Shown piece after piece: positions 49,447 to 61,132 of a DNA stretch of 64,000 nucleotides. The first letter of the stretch is position 1, and every line of letters starts with the position of its first letter. The stretch covers positions 1,364,001 through 1,428,000 of the forward strand of contig JAEILZ010000001.1 in NCBI GenBank assembly GCA_018873225.1, written 5' to 3'. Position numbers and translations under genes: made by a program. Under the pieces are notes generated by a model. That model ran no database searches, was not told the origin of the DNA, and saw only the letters and a program-made list of their open reading frames with translations. This DNA is from [Phialemoniopsis] sp. UDSM-2020 (lineage: Eukaryota; Ascomycota; Sordariomycetes; Thyridiales; Thyridiaceae).

Positions 49447-52400
49447 ATGGATAAGATACTTAGGAAGCGCCAGCAGGGTGCGCCGGCTACGGCCTCAGAT
49501 CCTAACCTACCCAGGCTCGACACTCGAATCTCGAGCCCTGACACCAGTTCGCCGGCGAGCTCAATCGAGAGCTCCAAAGGCGACTTCTTCCAGGCTATGG
49601 TTCCCCGCGCCATCCGGTCGTTGAGCCGGGGTTCGACTCCGCAGAGCCCCAAGGCGGCGGGGCACTTGCCCGCATCACCGCAGCCGCGAAGGCTGCTCTC
49701 CAAGTCGCACTCGCGAGCCTCGACGATTGACGCAGTAAGCCGCCGAGGGTCTGTCACATCCGAAGAACATGGGCGCATATCCCGAGCCTCCACCACCGTG
49801 AGCGGCAGCTCCACCGCCAGCATCGACTGGAGGTCGCAGGCCGTAGAGAGCCACGCCGCGCTGGAGCCCGAACCGCAGATGTTGAGGAACAAGACGGGCT
49901 ACTTGGTGGTAACGACCGACTTCATTGTTGTGCTGAAGAGCAAGGCCGACTTCCTGGCTGCCTTTCCGCAGTCCGGGCTCGAGGCACCCAAGAGCTCGTC
50001 GTCCTCTGCGATGCCCGAACCTTTACACGTCATACCGATTCACGAGCTCATTGCAGTCTTTTACGCTGAGAGCCCACGGCCATCCTTCGGCATGGAGTTG
50101 TGGTGGAGGTCTCCATTCCCATCCATATCCTTCCGCACCTCACAATTCTTTTTCACCCTTCCCAAGGAGAGGCAAGAACAAATGGACTGCATACATCGCC
50201 AGATCAAAACGAAGGGTCGAGATCCGCCGGATGTCTCTCGCGTATCAATGGAAGTCGAGGAGCGCATCAAGAAGATTATCGTCTCGGAAGAGCCGGAGCA
50301 CCCCAACTGCCACCCCGAGATCTTTCCCGTGGCCTACAGAACGACCCCCTCAAAGGATGGCAGCAGCAGTAAATCCGACGACAAGTCCAGGAAGGGCCCG
50401 GACGGTCCTTCTTACTATTTTGCGATCGGGGTTAACCTCTGCTTTCTAATTGAGATTTCCAAGGGTTCACTTCTTCAAGAGGGCTCGCCTGAAATCAAGT
50501 ATGAGCGTTACGGACTGGTTACTCTCGACTCATTCCAAGGTCACTGGTTTCCGCATGAGGAGCGCTTCTTGATGCGATTCCGGTAAGCTAATCCAAGTTT
50601 TACACGTGTGACCGTCATTGAGCTTTGTAGGCTAACTTGCAACAGTGACCCCTTTAAGCCTATCATTGTCCTAGAGCTCGCTAGTCGATATTACAAGCAA
50701 ATCATTCTCACGCTGATGAAGGCCGACCGCTACCTCCGACCTGCTTGGCCGCCCATCTGGCAGACCCTGGAGACCTTCCAGGTTGTTCACATGAAGAACC
50801 CTCAGCAGCCCGTCGCAGGCGAGGACTACGGCGGATTCCAAAGGACTCTCGCAGCTTATATGGCCGCATACAAGTGCGCCCCTGTCGAATGGGAGATCAA
50901 CTGGAAAGCGACCATCGCCCCCGAATTTCGTTTGCTTCCGTCGAGAACCGGCAACGGTTACTCTGCTTTGCAGCTTCTGGCGGTTTTGCGCGCTTTGCGG
51001 TACAACGACTACTTCACCGCATTATCGTTCCGTGATGTTGACCTAGGCGAACTATGGGGACGGCATGAACCGACCCGACGAGGAAGTATTGCCTACATGG
51101 ATCGCAATTGTAAGTACACTACCCTAAAGAACGGGCGCGGAAATCCGCTAACAACCTCATCAGGCCTCAGCCTCAACGAGGAGGAAAGCTGGGAGGTTCA
51201 ACGTGGATCGGTATTACACCAAGAGTTCCACGCCCTTGCCTTTGGTACCAAAGTCATTCGACAGATCGACTTCACAAACTCCTTACGTAACTACCCTATG
51301 GACAGGGACATTGCTGGCAACACGGAACACGGTGTACAGTTCTTGTCCCCTATTCTGAACCTGCTCGATGCAGGTCTGACGCGATGCAACCGGCTCATAC
51401 TCAGTGGCTGTGCTCTCAGCCGCGAGGACGTGATCCGGATCGTGGACGCTCTAACCCCTACTATTGTCGACGATGGCCCTGAGCTCGTGTCGACTCGACC
51501 TGGGATTACCCTCGAAGTTCTTGATGTGTCCAATTGCGGCCTATCAGACCAGTCTTTGAGGAACATTCTCGAAGTCCTACCTTATACCGGGACCACACTG
51601 CAAGATTTCGACATGTCTGGCAATATGGGCCGTGTCAATGCGTTCCTAGTGTCCGAATTCATGGAATGCGCCTACGACCTGAGAAGCTTCAATGTGTCCG
51701 GATGCCTCATGGGAGCCGTGGAAGGGCCACTCATTTCCTTCGAAGCCTTGACTCGGCTCGTCTACCTCGAAGAGCTGAACCTTTCTCATTTCAAGATGAA
51801 CGATGAGTCAATTACGGCTTTGGAGAGATACTTGCTGCATCTGGCCGCAGAAGGAGCCGCTTGGAGCGGGCCGCACGACACACCCATGCTCCGCTCTCTA
51901 GTGCTCAATGATTGCAGGATATCTGGATACGATGCGGGAAGGCTTTTCAGCGCCATGACTGGTCTTTGCGATATTCATCTCTGTCTCAACGAGAACCCGC
52001 TGGAGGACGGCATCGACCACCTGGCTCGCAGCATCGGCCTTTGCTGGAAAGGGCAGTTCGGACTGCACATGGACATGGTGGAATTCCGAGACGACACGAG
52101 CTACATCAAGCTTATCAAAGCGCTGACCATGAACAAGCACATCCGTTTCTTGAGTCTAGCTGGCACTGCGCCGACGCCGACGCCAGATGGACCTTGCAGC
52201 GCCGATACCTGCGAGGCGCTAGCGCAGTTGTTCGAAAAGAACGAGTCTATCCGCTATCTCGACATCTCTGGATTCAGTGGCAAGCTCGACGAGGGCCAGC
52301 TGGGCAAGGGCTTCAGCCAGTCTCTCCGCGGTCTGGCCGCCAACAAGACCATCACGCACTTGCGCCTCCGGAACCAAAACCTTAACGACGACATCGGCAT

Positions 52401-53142
52401 CCTCGGGTGGGTCATCACGCAGAACTCGTCACTCCTCTCGCTCGACTGCGAGGACAACAACTTTAACCTGACGAGCATGCGTTACCTCGTCAAGAGTCTT
52501 AAGCAAAACAACTCGATCGTCGACTTCCCCTTTGGCATCGATGAGCAGCAGCAACTCCTGCGGCGCTGCATCAAGGACGTCCCACAACCCGCGGTCAAGG
52601 GCAAAAAGCAGCCTGGCCTGTCCTTCGGGCTCGAGGAGCAAAAGGATCTGTTCAAGAGCGAGATCCGCCGGACCATGGTTGAGCTGCGCCAGCACCTCGA
52701 GCGCAACCGGACGACCATGGAGGTGTCCTCGGGTCTCTTCCTCACGTTTGAGGACTCGCGCGAGACGGGCCGGAGCCCCGGGTGGCCGAGCCTACTGCTC
52801 GAGGCCCCCGCTAGCGCGACGCCGACCAACGCCGCCGAGGCCGCTGACTGTTACGCGCGCAAGACGATTACCTCGGCGTCGATCGGCCTCGGCACCATCG
52901 CCGAGGCGCTTTACCGTGTTGAGCACAACGATGAGGCCTTGCATAGCCCGTCCGAGATGGCGAGCCCTGCCGAGTCTGGGTCGCCGCCGACGCCCGAGCT
53001 CGAGCACCAGCTCGACAGCCCCAAGTCGCTGGCTGAGGAGGAGCCCGTCCACCACGAGGGCATCGACATGGGGCCCGCGGCGTTTGACCACGTCTGGGGC
53101 CAGTTCAAGCTGAGCCCCCCGGCTGCGGAGCAGTCGGTCTAA
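49447..53142 (+). CDS. RNI-like leucine-rich repeat protein with PH-like N-terminal region
   Basis: A large leucine-rich repeat protein of unknown function, with a layout reminiscent of CARMIL-type proteins (PH-like region then repeats). Three exons: 49447-50582, 50646-51109 and 51164-53142, giving 1192 residues. The first about 150 residues are Ser/Pro/Arg-rich and probably disordered. A PH-like region follows (GYLVVTTDFIVVLKSKADF; YFAIGVNLCFLIEISKG). Ribonuclease-inhibitor-type repeats span about residues 550-850 (LEVLDVSNCGLSDQSLRNIL, LEELNLSHFKMNDESI, ISGYDAGRLFSAMTGLCDIH). The C terminus is acidic and GC-rich. The 54-nt second intron is a multiple of three with no stop, so retention would add 18 residues. 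The relation to CARMIL is inferred from architecture only. Confidence 0.88.
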
Positions 53143-53569
53143 ATGCCTTTCTACTCTACTGACGTTATGTCTTCTACTACCTGACACGTCTCTCACTTTC
53201 TCTGTTTTCTTTTTTTGTTGGATACCTCGAACGGTCATTATTCAAATATCCTCTCATGTGTGTACGGCGAAACGGTCTCGGGACAAACCACAAAAAGCTC
53301 GACTGCTTTTGTATTCTCTTTTGTTTTATGGGATGACATAATCATTTACGGATGTCTAGTATAGTGTTTCCTTGGTGTGCATTTCATAGAGATACCCAAT
53401 AGAATTTGGCCTTTTGTAGGGATTGTTACATGTTTTGTTGTATTCATGGAAAGTGTGACTTGCGTATGAAATAGATGCCTGTCCTGGATCGAAAGTGTCT
53501 ACTTTGTCCTCGACAGAGGCTTCTCGGGTATCGCGCCTTGTGTCTATAACTACATTCTCCCACTCCTCA
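53143..53569. other. intergenic region between convergent 3' ends
   Basis: T-rich sequence between the leucine-rich repeat gene and the Htd2-like gene, holding both 3' untranslated regions. No gene was recognised. Confidence 0.45.
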
Positions 53570-54789
53570 TCAGTTTGCCGGCTCAGACGTAGCAACGCCC
53601 TTGACAGCCAAGCCGCCGTCCGGACCCTCGATCCAGACGTCCCACTTTTGCCCTCCGTCCTCCGTGACGCCCTTCGAGTTGGGCCGGACGCATACCCGCA
53701 TCTTCTCACCGCAATACAGCGGCGCATGGTTCCGGTACTCGATCTCCCGGATGCCATCCCTGCCGCCTAGCTCGCGCCGTAGAGCGGAAAACATAAGGAC
53801 CAGCGTCAAGGGGCCCTGCACGAGCAGTCCTCTGTGGCCCTCGACCTCCCGGGCGTAGTGCGTGTCGAGGTGGATGCCGTGGGCATTGTACGACAGGGCA
53901 GAGAAGTGGAAGAGCAGCGTTTGGCTGGGGGTCAGTTCCAGCGTTGAAGTAGGCGTGTACGGTGCTGTGTCCGCGCGTTAGTCTGGACTACTTTTCCATA
54001 AGTGCAATGTGTCTTACCCTTGACCACCTTCCCCGACGCCTTCGGCTCCTCCTTCATAAAGACCAACGTCCTCCGCTCCTCGATCGCCGGGCTCTCCTCG
54101 ATGCGATCCAGCACCTCCTGCGGCACCGGGCCACCACTAGCTTGGTCGGGCAGGGCGCCGTATCGCCGCCGCAGGTCGACAAATACCTTGTCGCCGCCCC
54201 GCAGGCTCACGTCGCCGATGCTCTCGACGCAGACAGCCCGCGTTCCCACGCCGCCTAGGCGCAGCTGCTCGCGCCACCCGGGCGCAAACGCCACGCTGCC
54301 ACCGGCCCACATGCGCCGCTGGTGTGAGGGCAGGGGCGGCAGGTGCGCCGGGTCGGTGCCGTCCGGGCACAGGGCCGAGGGCGGAAGGTGCAGCGGAAAA
54401 TACACCAGGTGGTGGCCCTGGGGCAGCGGCGTGTCGAGCGGCGGCAGGCTTGGGTTGTGTAGAGAAGGGGAGCCCGAGGCGAAGGAGCTGCAGGAGAAGT
54501 GTGTGGGGAGGCAGGCCTCGGGCAGGGAGTCTGCCAGGGAGATGTTGAGGAGGTGCGAGGGCATGGGCGAGAGGATGTCATGGATCGCCTTGCGAGGGCG
54601 GGAGTGCATCTCTTTACGGACGGCGGCTATGTCTATGCCTGACGGTGATGCGCCTGCATCTGAGGATTGTTGGTGGTGCCATGGTGAAGCTGATAGACAT
54701 CGCTGCTGTTGCGCCTTTGATAAGCCTCGAGGTGATGTCCAATGATGCAGTCTTGACCAGAATGGTCGACTCGCTGAAGTCACCCTCAT
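53570..54789 (-). CDS. HTD2: mitochondrial 3-hydroxyacyl-thioester dehydratase (Htd2-type)
   Basis: A hot-dog-fold dehydratase of mitochondrial type II fatty acid synthesis, converting 3-hydroxyacyl-ACP to trans-2-enoyl-ACP. Two exons, downwards: 54789-54018 and 53964-53570, giving 388 residues. The N terminus is basic with Ser and Arg and no acidic residue for about 40 positions, as in a mitochondrial presequence. The family block TLLFHFSALSYNAHGIHLDT holds the catalytic His-Asp region, followed by REVEGHRGLLVQGPLTLVLM and ISEIEYRNHAPLYCGE-like sequence. RRMWAGGSVAF in the N-terminal half is also typical. An upstream in-frame ATG at 54873 exists; 54789 is preferred because the presequence begins there. 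Confidence 0.88.
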
Positions 54790-55293
54790 GATATCGATTG
54801 AGGAGGGTATACAATAAGCGTGTAAAGGTCGAGGTCTGTGAGATGAGGTCGTTGTAAGTAAGAGTGGAGCCACAGCCTGTCCCCCAAGGAACCCTTACTC
54901 CTCGCGGCCCTAACATCCCGAGCCATGGATATAAGTCGCAGCTTCCTATCATTGATGTCCAAGTCAAGGTTCGCGACATTCCATGGTTCACGATTCTCTA
55001 TAGTATTTAAATCTCTAAATCTGCAATGTTTCCAACATTTTTTTCTCCTGCTCACCAGGAAATTTATTACTTTCGGTCAAACAATCACACTACCACTCTA
55101 GAGACGTGAAATAAACAAAATCAATCGGCTCGCCTTTAGGCAAGACAACCAACTGCGACACAGTATACCAACATAATTAGACAACACAATAAACACGATA
55201 CCCGTGTTCTAAAAGACACAACAACAGTTACTCTAGAGACGAATTCCAAATCTCAGACAATATCTAGACTCAGCAACACCACAGTCATCAGAG
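54790..55293. other. AT-rich intergenic region upstream of a small reading frame
   Basis: The part from about 55020 to 55280 is AT-rich and rich in ACA/CAA runs, unlike most intergenic DNA here; it could be a leader of the small frame that follows. Confidence 0.35.
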
Positions 55294-55557
55294 ATGCCAC
55301 GAATTCCTTCACTTCACCGTCTGAGTATCATCACTCGCTCTCGACAAACTGCAACTCCGGGGTTGCGAAACACACCGTCATGCCGTTTCACAGAGGAGGT
55401 CATGAGACGAGCTTTACAAGCTCAACCCCTTTTCACAGATGAGGGTATCCTATGGGCATTATGGACTTTCAGAACTGAGGAGCGGGAACTCGAAACGATA
55501 CGACTTCAGTCCCGGCCTTGGTACAGGAAGATTGCCGATCACGTTCTCTTTAAATAG
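55294..55557 (+). CDS. small hypothetical protein (87 aa)
   Basis: I do not recognise it. The N terminus (MPRIPSLHRLSIITRSRQTA) is basic and free of acidic residues, resembling a mitochondrial presequence. The rest is charged, with FTEEVMRRALQAQPLFTDEG and a C terminus ending RPWYRKIADHVLFK. An AT-rich stretch precedes it and a truncated MITE-like element begins about 30 bp after its stop. It may be a genuine small gene or a chance frame; length alone does not decide. Confidence 0.35.
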   Translation: MPRIPSLHRLSIITRSRQTATPGLRNTPSCRFTEEVMRRALQAQPLFTDEGILWALWTFRTEERELETIRLQSRPWYRKIADHVLFK

Positions 55558-55588
55558 GTATACGTGATACTCTAGGATGTTGCTATCC

Positions 55589-55676
55589 AAGTGGGTGACA
55601 GATTGGTGGACGGTTTGCCTTCTCGATGTACCTCAATACCTAACTGATCACCAAGGATTATCCCACTACCTAAGCG
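55589..55676 (-). mobile_element. truncated MITE-like element, copy C
   Basis: It begins AAGTGGGTGACAGATTGGTG and runs through GGATTATCCCACTACCTAA, matching the right half of copy B in inverted orientation, then similarity ends. It lies 90 bp from copy B. Confidence 0.65.
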
Positions 55677-55765
55677 ACAGCGGACAAGGCGTCTGGACAA
55701 TATCAGGAGCAGAGAGCGTTGTTCGAGTTACCCATCAGGGCAGACAGACTGACCTCTAGCCCTCC

Positions 55766-55928
55766 AAGTGGGCGTCAGAAAGGTTGACGGTTTTGGATCA
55801 TTCCTTGAATGACTAACAGATGATTTGATCCATGTGCGTTTAGGTAGTGGGATAATCCTGGGTGATCTGTTATGAGTTGCTCAAATACATCGAGAATGGC
55901 AAACCGTGAATTAATCTGTCACCCACTT
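55766..55928 (+). mobile_element. 163-bp MITE-like element, copy B
   Basis: Same length and orientation as copy A at 28839-29001, with left end AAGTGGGCGTCAGAAAGGTT and inverted right end AAGTGGGTGACAGATTAATT. CCCTC occurs directly outside both ends if the element is taken to start CAAGTGGG and end CCCACTTG, which may be a 5-bp target duplication. It ends about 30 bp from the prephenate dehydratase stop codon. Confidence 0.75.
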
Positions 55929-55960
55929 GCCCTCATGGCCCATCTTTCATATCTATCTCT

Positions 55961-57188
55961 TCAACACCTCTGATTCTCCCAACTGCCCAACCACCTCCAC
56001 CCCTGCGAGACCTTGCCGACGTGCTCGAGTGCGCTCCTCACCCTCCCCTCCGGATCGTGCAGCCTGCTGCCCTCGAACTCGACAAAGAAGAGGTACTGGA
56101 AGGGCCGGATCAGGCTCGGCAGGCTGTTGATGCTCGTCAGGTCGAGCTCGAACCGCCGGAAGGCGTCGAGCACGTCGGCCAAGGCGCCGGGGCTCTTGTG
56201 CGGCACCGTGAACGACACGAGCGTCTTGTACCGCTTCGCATCCTCTTCTGTTGTTGTAGCAGTAGTACTACTACCACCCTCCTCCTCGGCCGCCTTCTGC
56301 TCCCCTACTGGATCTGGGTCATCAGCGGGCGTCTTCCTCCGTATCACAAAGAACCGCGTCGTGTTGTCCTCGCGGTCCTCGATGCACCGCGCCAGCACGT
56401 CGAGACCGCTGACGCCCGCCGCCATCTCGCTCGCGATCGCCGCGCTGCGGCCCGTCGGGTCCGAGGCCGCGAGCTCGGCCGCCCGGCTCGTCGAGCTGAC
56501 GTCGAGGGCGTCGACGCCCCGCATGTAGGTGCCCAGGAACGCCGCCGTCTGGCCGAATGCCTGCGGGTGCGAGTAGACGCGCTCGACGTGCGACAGGTCC
56601 GTCAGCGGCTTGGCCCGCGGCCGGGGTGGGTGCGGCTGCGCCGCCGTCGGGGTGCAGGTCCCCGTGCCTGCGCCGGAGGTGGACGTTGCCGGTTCCTCTG
56701 ACTCGCCGGTAGTAGCAGAGGGGTTACGCCTGCCGAGGAGGTAGTGGTGCACGTCTAGGTAGACCTCGCCGCAGACGCAGAGGTCGGTGTAGGCGCCCTG
56801 CCTGTCGGCCAGGCAGTCCAGGGTGAAGGTGACGGAACCATGTGTTGAGTTCTCAAAGGGCACGACGCCAAAGGCTGCCTCACCCGCTTGCACGACGTCA
56901 AAGATATCTAGAGCAAATATTTAGCAATCTTAATTCTCTCACACTCAGGTTGATAATTCGTAAATATGTACAAACCTTTGATCTGGACTACAGTCTCCAA
57001 TGTCCATTCATCACCTGGAAAGAGCGCCTTGGTCGCCTACTCGAGACTCGTCAGCCTCTAGGCCCGGCACATTGCTCTGCGCCTCGGATGCCACGTACCT
57101 GGTGAGAAAATGACGCCAAAGGGCCAAGAAAGGCCACAACTTGCTTCTCTGAGCTACCGCTCGCATCTTGACTCTGGGGCGCCGCCAT
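55961..57188 (-). CDS. PHA2: prephenate dehydratase
   Basis: Converts prephenate to phenylpyruvate in phenylalanine synthesis. Three exons, downwards: 57188-57099, 57036-56976 and 56907-55961, giving 365 residues. The PDT domain begins with VVAFLGPLASFSHQATKALF and continues through AAFGVVPFENSTHGSVTFTLD, ERVYSHPQAFGQ and the catalytic Thr-Arg-Phe in DNTTRFFVI. A C-terminal ACT domain (LVSFTVPHKSPGALADVLDA) should give feedback control by phenylalanine. A Pro/Thr/Ser-rich insert of about 45 residues interrupts the PDT domain after HHYLLGRRN, and an acidic insert lies before the ACT domain. The start at 57188 places the conserved block at residue 17; an in-frame ATG at 57254 is less likely. 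Confidence 0.93.
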
Positions 57189-58295
57189 GGTGACCGAGTC
57201 CCCCACTTCGGGCCGGATATATCTCACCAAAGGTGTACGGCGGAATTCAGGCAAGATGGCGGCTCGAATGGATACAGAACGAGACTTTCTGTCCTGTGTT
57301 TTATGACCAATATCGAGTGAACCCGGCCGGACGAGAACTCAAGACCAATGGAAGGATTGGGACTGTGTGGATGTTAGATTTTCATGGGGTTTAGGCCCGG
57401 GAGCTATCCTGGACCCGCCCCGCCCCTCGGATAGCGACCACCGGAGCCGCTCCCGATGTCACAGTTTCATGTCCTGATCACTCGTAGTACGACAGTTGAG
57501 TATTGCCGCATCGTAGCATAGATAATGGATCGTAACGTGCTGCCAATACGTGGTCACACAGGAGGACAGCGCACTTTATAACCAATGCAGGACCACAATG
57601 AGTGCTCTCGTGACACATCTCACAGTAACAACATTCCCATCAAAAACACTATCATAGTCGTCCAATACTAATTCAATTGAATAAGACCTCTGAGCGAGTG
57701 ATCGGGTCCAGGACTAAGAAGCAGATTTGAGCGAGCGACAGGACAGCAAAGTGTCATAGTACAGATTCGACTCCCGTCCATCCATCCTCCCACCATAAGC
57801 TCCTTTCATCATCCAGTACTGAGGATCACAGTTATAGGCGTGTCGTCAAGTTTCCTCACACGGCACGCACTAGTTCAAAGGCCAATCCTCTTCATATAAC
57901 CTAGTCATTCTATGATCATGCTCTACATAGAAGCGTGATCCGTCGTGCAGCCCCTCGACTCAGGAGGGCTATCTTGGATCCTTGTCCAGTTCACCGTAAG
58001 CCAATCTAGCACTTCCACAGCCGGGAGCGAAGAGGCTGGCACATACTTCAGGATCCGCCGTATTCAAGACTCAAGTAGCCGTCATCATAGACCGAAGCGG
58101 GCTGGGGCGTGCCACTTGCTGTAGGTTGTGGCCCGGGACCGCTTCAAAGCCCTTTTGCAGCCGTCGCTGGACCGGAGACTTCTTGGCGAGCTGCTCCTGC
58201 GGCGGCGATGAAACAGGCTGGTAGGCGACGGATGGCTGATGGGGCGTGTTTACTTGAGCTTGAGGTCCCTCGTCATCGACGAGGGAATCAAGCTG
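57189..58295. other. 1.1-kb intergenic region
   Basis: Upstream of prephenate dehydratase and downstream of eRF1. No gene, RNA or repeat was recognised. Confidence 0.4.
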
Positions 58296-59844
58296 TCAAT
58301 CGTCATAGTAGTCATCGTCGTCGTCGATATCAGCCAACTGCTCAAAGTTGACCTTGTAGCGGAGGATGCCGCCAATACCACCAAAGCCCTTCACGAACTG
58401 GTTGCCCTCAGTGGACCTGTCCGAGACGAACTCGAGGGTGGTACCGAAATCCTTGTAGTGCTCAGCGATCCACTCAAGGAAGGACTCCTGAGAGACGACC
58501 TCCATCTCCTGGCCCGTCTCCTTGTCCATGAACTTGTCGCGGGGTCCAGACTCCTGTTGCTTGGTGGTGTGCAGGAGAATCTCGGCGCCGTTGCTATCCT
58601 TAAGAGTCCAGCGGGTGATCTCCAGGTTCTCAAAGACAATGAGTGTCTCAACAGCACCAAGCTCGAGAGCCTTGAGAGTATCTTCGATACCGTAGCAGAC
58701 ACGGCCAGTATCCTGGCTAATCTCCTCGAAGTACTTGCCGATGAGCTTCTTCTCCTGGATGAACTTGACGTTGCCAAGAGTCTCGGACGAGAGCTCGATA
58801 GCCTGGTTGAAACCGTTCTCACCACCGTAGGAAACATCAACAACCTTGATAACCTTGGAGGCCAGGCGGTTGTCAAACATGTCTGAGGCGTTGAGGTCGT
58901 TCTTGAAATCGGCAGAACCGGCCAGAATGATACCAGCCACGTTGACCTTGTCCGCCGTAATGAAGTTCTGAACAGCAAGCTCGGCAACCTTGCGGACGTA
59001 GTTGTGACGCTTTTCCTCACGCAGACGGGCGAAACGCAGGGCGGACTGACCACCACGACCGTGCTTCTTGGGCAAATCAACTGAGAACTTGTGGACGATA
59101 TCTCGGGTGTTGCCGCTCAGGGTGCCGAAAAGGGCTCCGTTACCATCCATAATAATGAATCCGAACTTCTGGTCCGACTCGAGCAGCTCCGCCAGGGCCT
59201 CGGTGTGGAACTTGTTGTCACAGAGATATAGCGACGTGTTGATGGGCTTGAAGGGCTCGAAGTCGATGTTGACCTTTCGCTCCTTGCCTTCCGAGGTCAA
59301 GATTTCACCACAGTAGACAACCAGGCCATTGGGAGGGACCTTGTTGTACAGCTTGAGTCTTTGCTGGGTGGAGGTAATGGCGGAGAGAACGGACTGTCGG
59401 TTGACACGCGACTTGATGTTGGAGGCGGTGCCCTATGCGCGTTGTGTTAGTCGGCGACGAAATTGACGAGGCCGGAGGTGGCCAGGGGAGGTGAGAGACT
59501 CTGAAGACATACGTATTCTTCAGCCAACATCTTGGCGGCACGAGAGACCTGATCCTTGGGCGCTGAGGGAAATAGTTAGTGGAGGTAGAAAGGGACAGGT
59601 TGAGCGAGGGGCAACATACGGATGATCAGCGAGATCATGGACGTGCCGTTACCACGAGCGGCCTCGAGGCGCTTGATGAGCTTCTTGACCTTCCATATCT
59701 CGATCTGGACAAAGGGGGAGTAGTGTGTCAGTCTGCATTATCGTCATACTGCGAAGTGCAGGGGAGATGGGGCCTCGAACGTCGAGGAAGCGGTGGCGGG
59801 GTACCCACGTTCTTCTCGGCCTCGTTAGCCTGTGCGTCACTCAT
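58296..59844 (-). CDS. SUP45: eukaryotic peptide chain release factor eRF1
   Basis: Recognises all three stop codons in the ribosomal A site and triggers peptide release together with eRF3. Four exons, downwards: 59844-59809, 59704-59620, 59562-59513 and 59432-58296, giving 435 residues. The stop-codon reading motifs are GTS (about 32-34), NIKS (62-65) and YxCxxxF in SLYLCDNKF (about 126-132). The peptidyl-tRNA hydrolysis motif GGQ is in [17 protein letters not shown]. The C terminus is acidic ([11 protein letters not shown]), as usual. The intron-rich 5' end with a 36-nt first coding exon is notable. All decoding motifs are standard, so nothing suggests a changed stop-codon usage that would explain the TGA in nitrate reductase. 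Confidence 0.96.
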
Positions 59845-61132
59845 GATGCGTGTTGAAAAAGCACGACCCTCTCTAAGTGAACTTTTTTGTTGCTGGGATT
59901 CCTCAGAAGAAAAGGGCGCGCGTGCCTGTGCGGAATTCCTGGTTGTGAAGCACCAGCGGGGGGGAGAGTGAGGCGAAGAGGGTTGGGAGGAAGAGGAAAG
60001 ATATTATTACGAGAGATGCGAAATGGGAGATGAGTTTTGGTGGGGTGCCTTGCAGCGCCAGGTCGGAGGGAGAGGGGCCTGATTTTTCCTTGCTCAAAAC
60101 GAGGAGGGAGGAAGATGTTCGCTGCAAGCTGTGAGGGAAAATGGGCCAAATTGGGATGGGATGGGGATAGTTAGCGACAAGGGCTTCACAAGTTTTTTTT
60201 TTCTTGCCTTCTTCGTCTTATTTGTGCCGGCCAGAGTGACATGAATTATAGCGCGTCATTTAAGTACCCAACCGCACTTTTGCTAGTGGAGGCAATACTT
60301 CCACCCCAATGTGAGAGGTAACTAATCCACAAAGTCGGTGCATACAAGTTGAGCCATTGTCTTTTTATGTCGATTCACTGTATTCCACAGCTGTATGTAC
60401 ATACAAACAAGCAGAACAAGCACAACAAAGTAAAGATCCACTGCGGATCACTGCCCAAGTCCACATTCTCTCCTCATTTCATGTCCGCACATGCTCGGGC
60501 AGACACGGATTTTCACTTTGTCCAACATGGAAGATTGTTAGGTAGTTTGATACGGCCGCCATAGCCTGGCAAGCCTGGGCATCCTCGGGTACCAAAACCA
60601 TCAACATGATTCAGGGCCGAACCTTGCCTCAGCCTCAATTGCTGCCTGCATAGCATTGAGAATCCAAGCTTAGACCACCAGATGACTGAACTATGAACAG
60701 CGAACAGCTGATTTCTAAAAAGTAGGAAGTAGGCGTTTTAGGTCGGAAAACATCACATAAGGCAGTTTTGTCGCCAGGGCAGAAAATCGTAGGACATCAA
60801 ACAGAGCCTCGCTCTCACAGGAAGCTTGTTTTCAGGTACCCGTACAAGCTGCGACACTCCATTCTGTTAGGGTCCGTTTGGGGCTGTACAAGCACCACAC
60901 GGACCACCCTTGGGCGGGTCACCTCCGTCATCCCTACCTACCTGCTACCGAAGCCCGGGGTCAATCCGTCAATTGACCTTCTCCGTACATGCATTGCAGC
61001 CGAAGAAGAGACACCCGCAAACCCAAACCGCGTTTTCCATATCGCGTATACTAGGCCAATCTCTGTTACTGGGAGCACACAAAACTCCAGTTCAAGCAGT
61101 ATCCAGGCCCGCGACAGACCGCGCCGTGGACC
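59845..61132. other. 1.3-kb divergent intergenic region
   Basis: Promoter region for eRF1 (leftwards) and the DUF1770 gene (rightwards). GA/CT-rich tracts lie next to the eRF1 start. No gene was recognised. Confidence 0.4.

Noticed and set aside
54002..54745. 247-codon open frame opposite the Htd2-like gene
   Set aside because: Arg/Ser/Pro-rich composition typical of an antisense shadow; the opposite strand has a clear hot-dog dehydratase.
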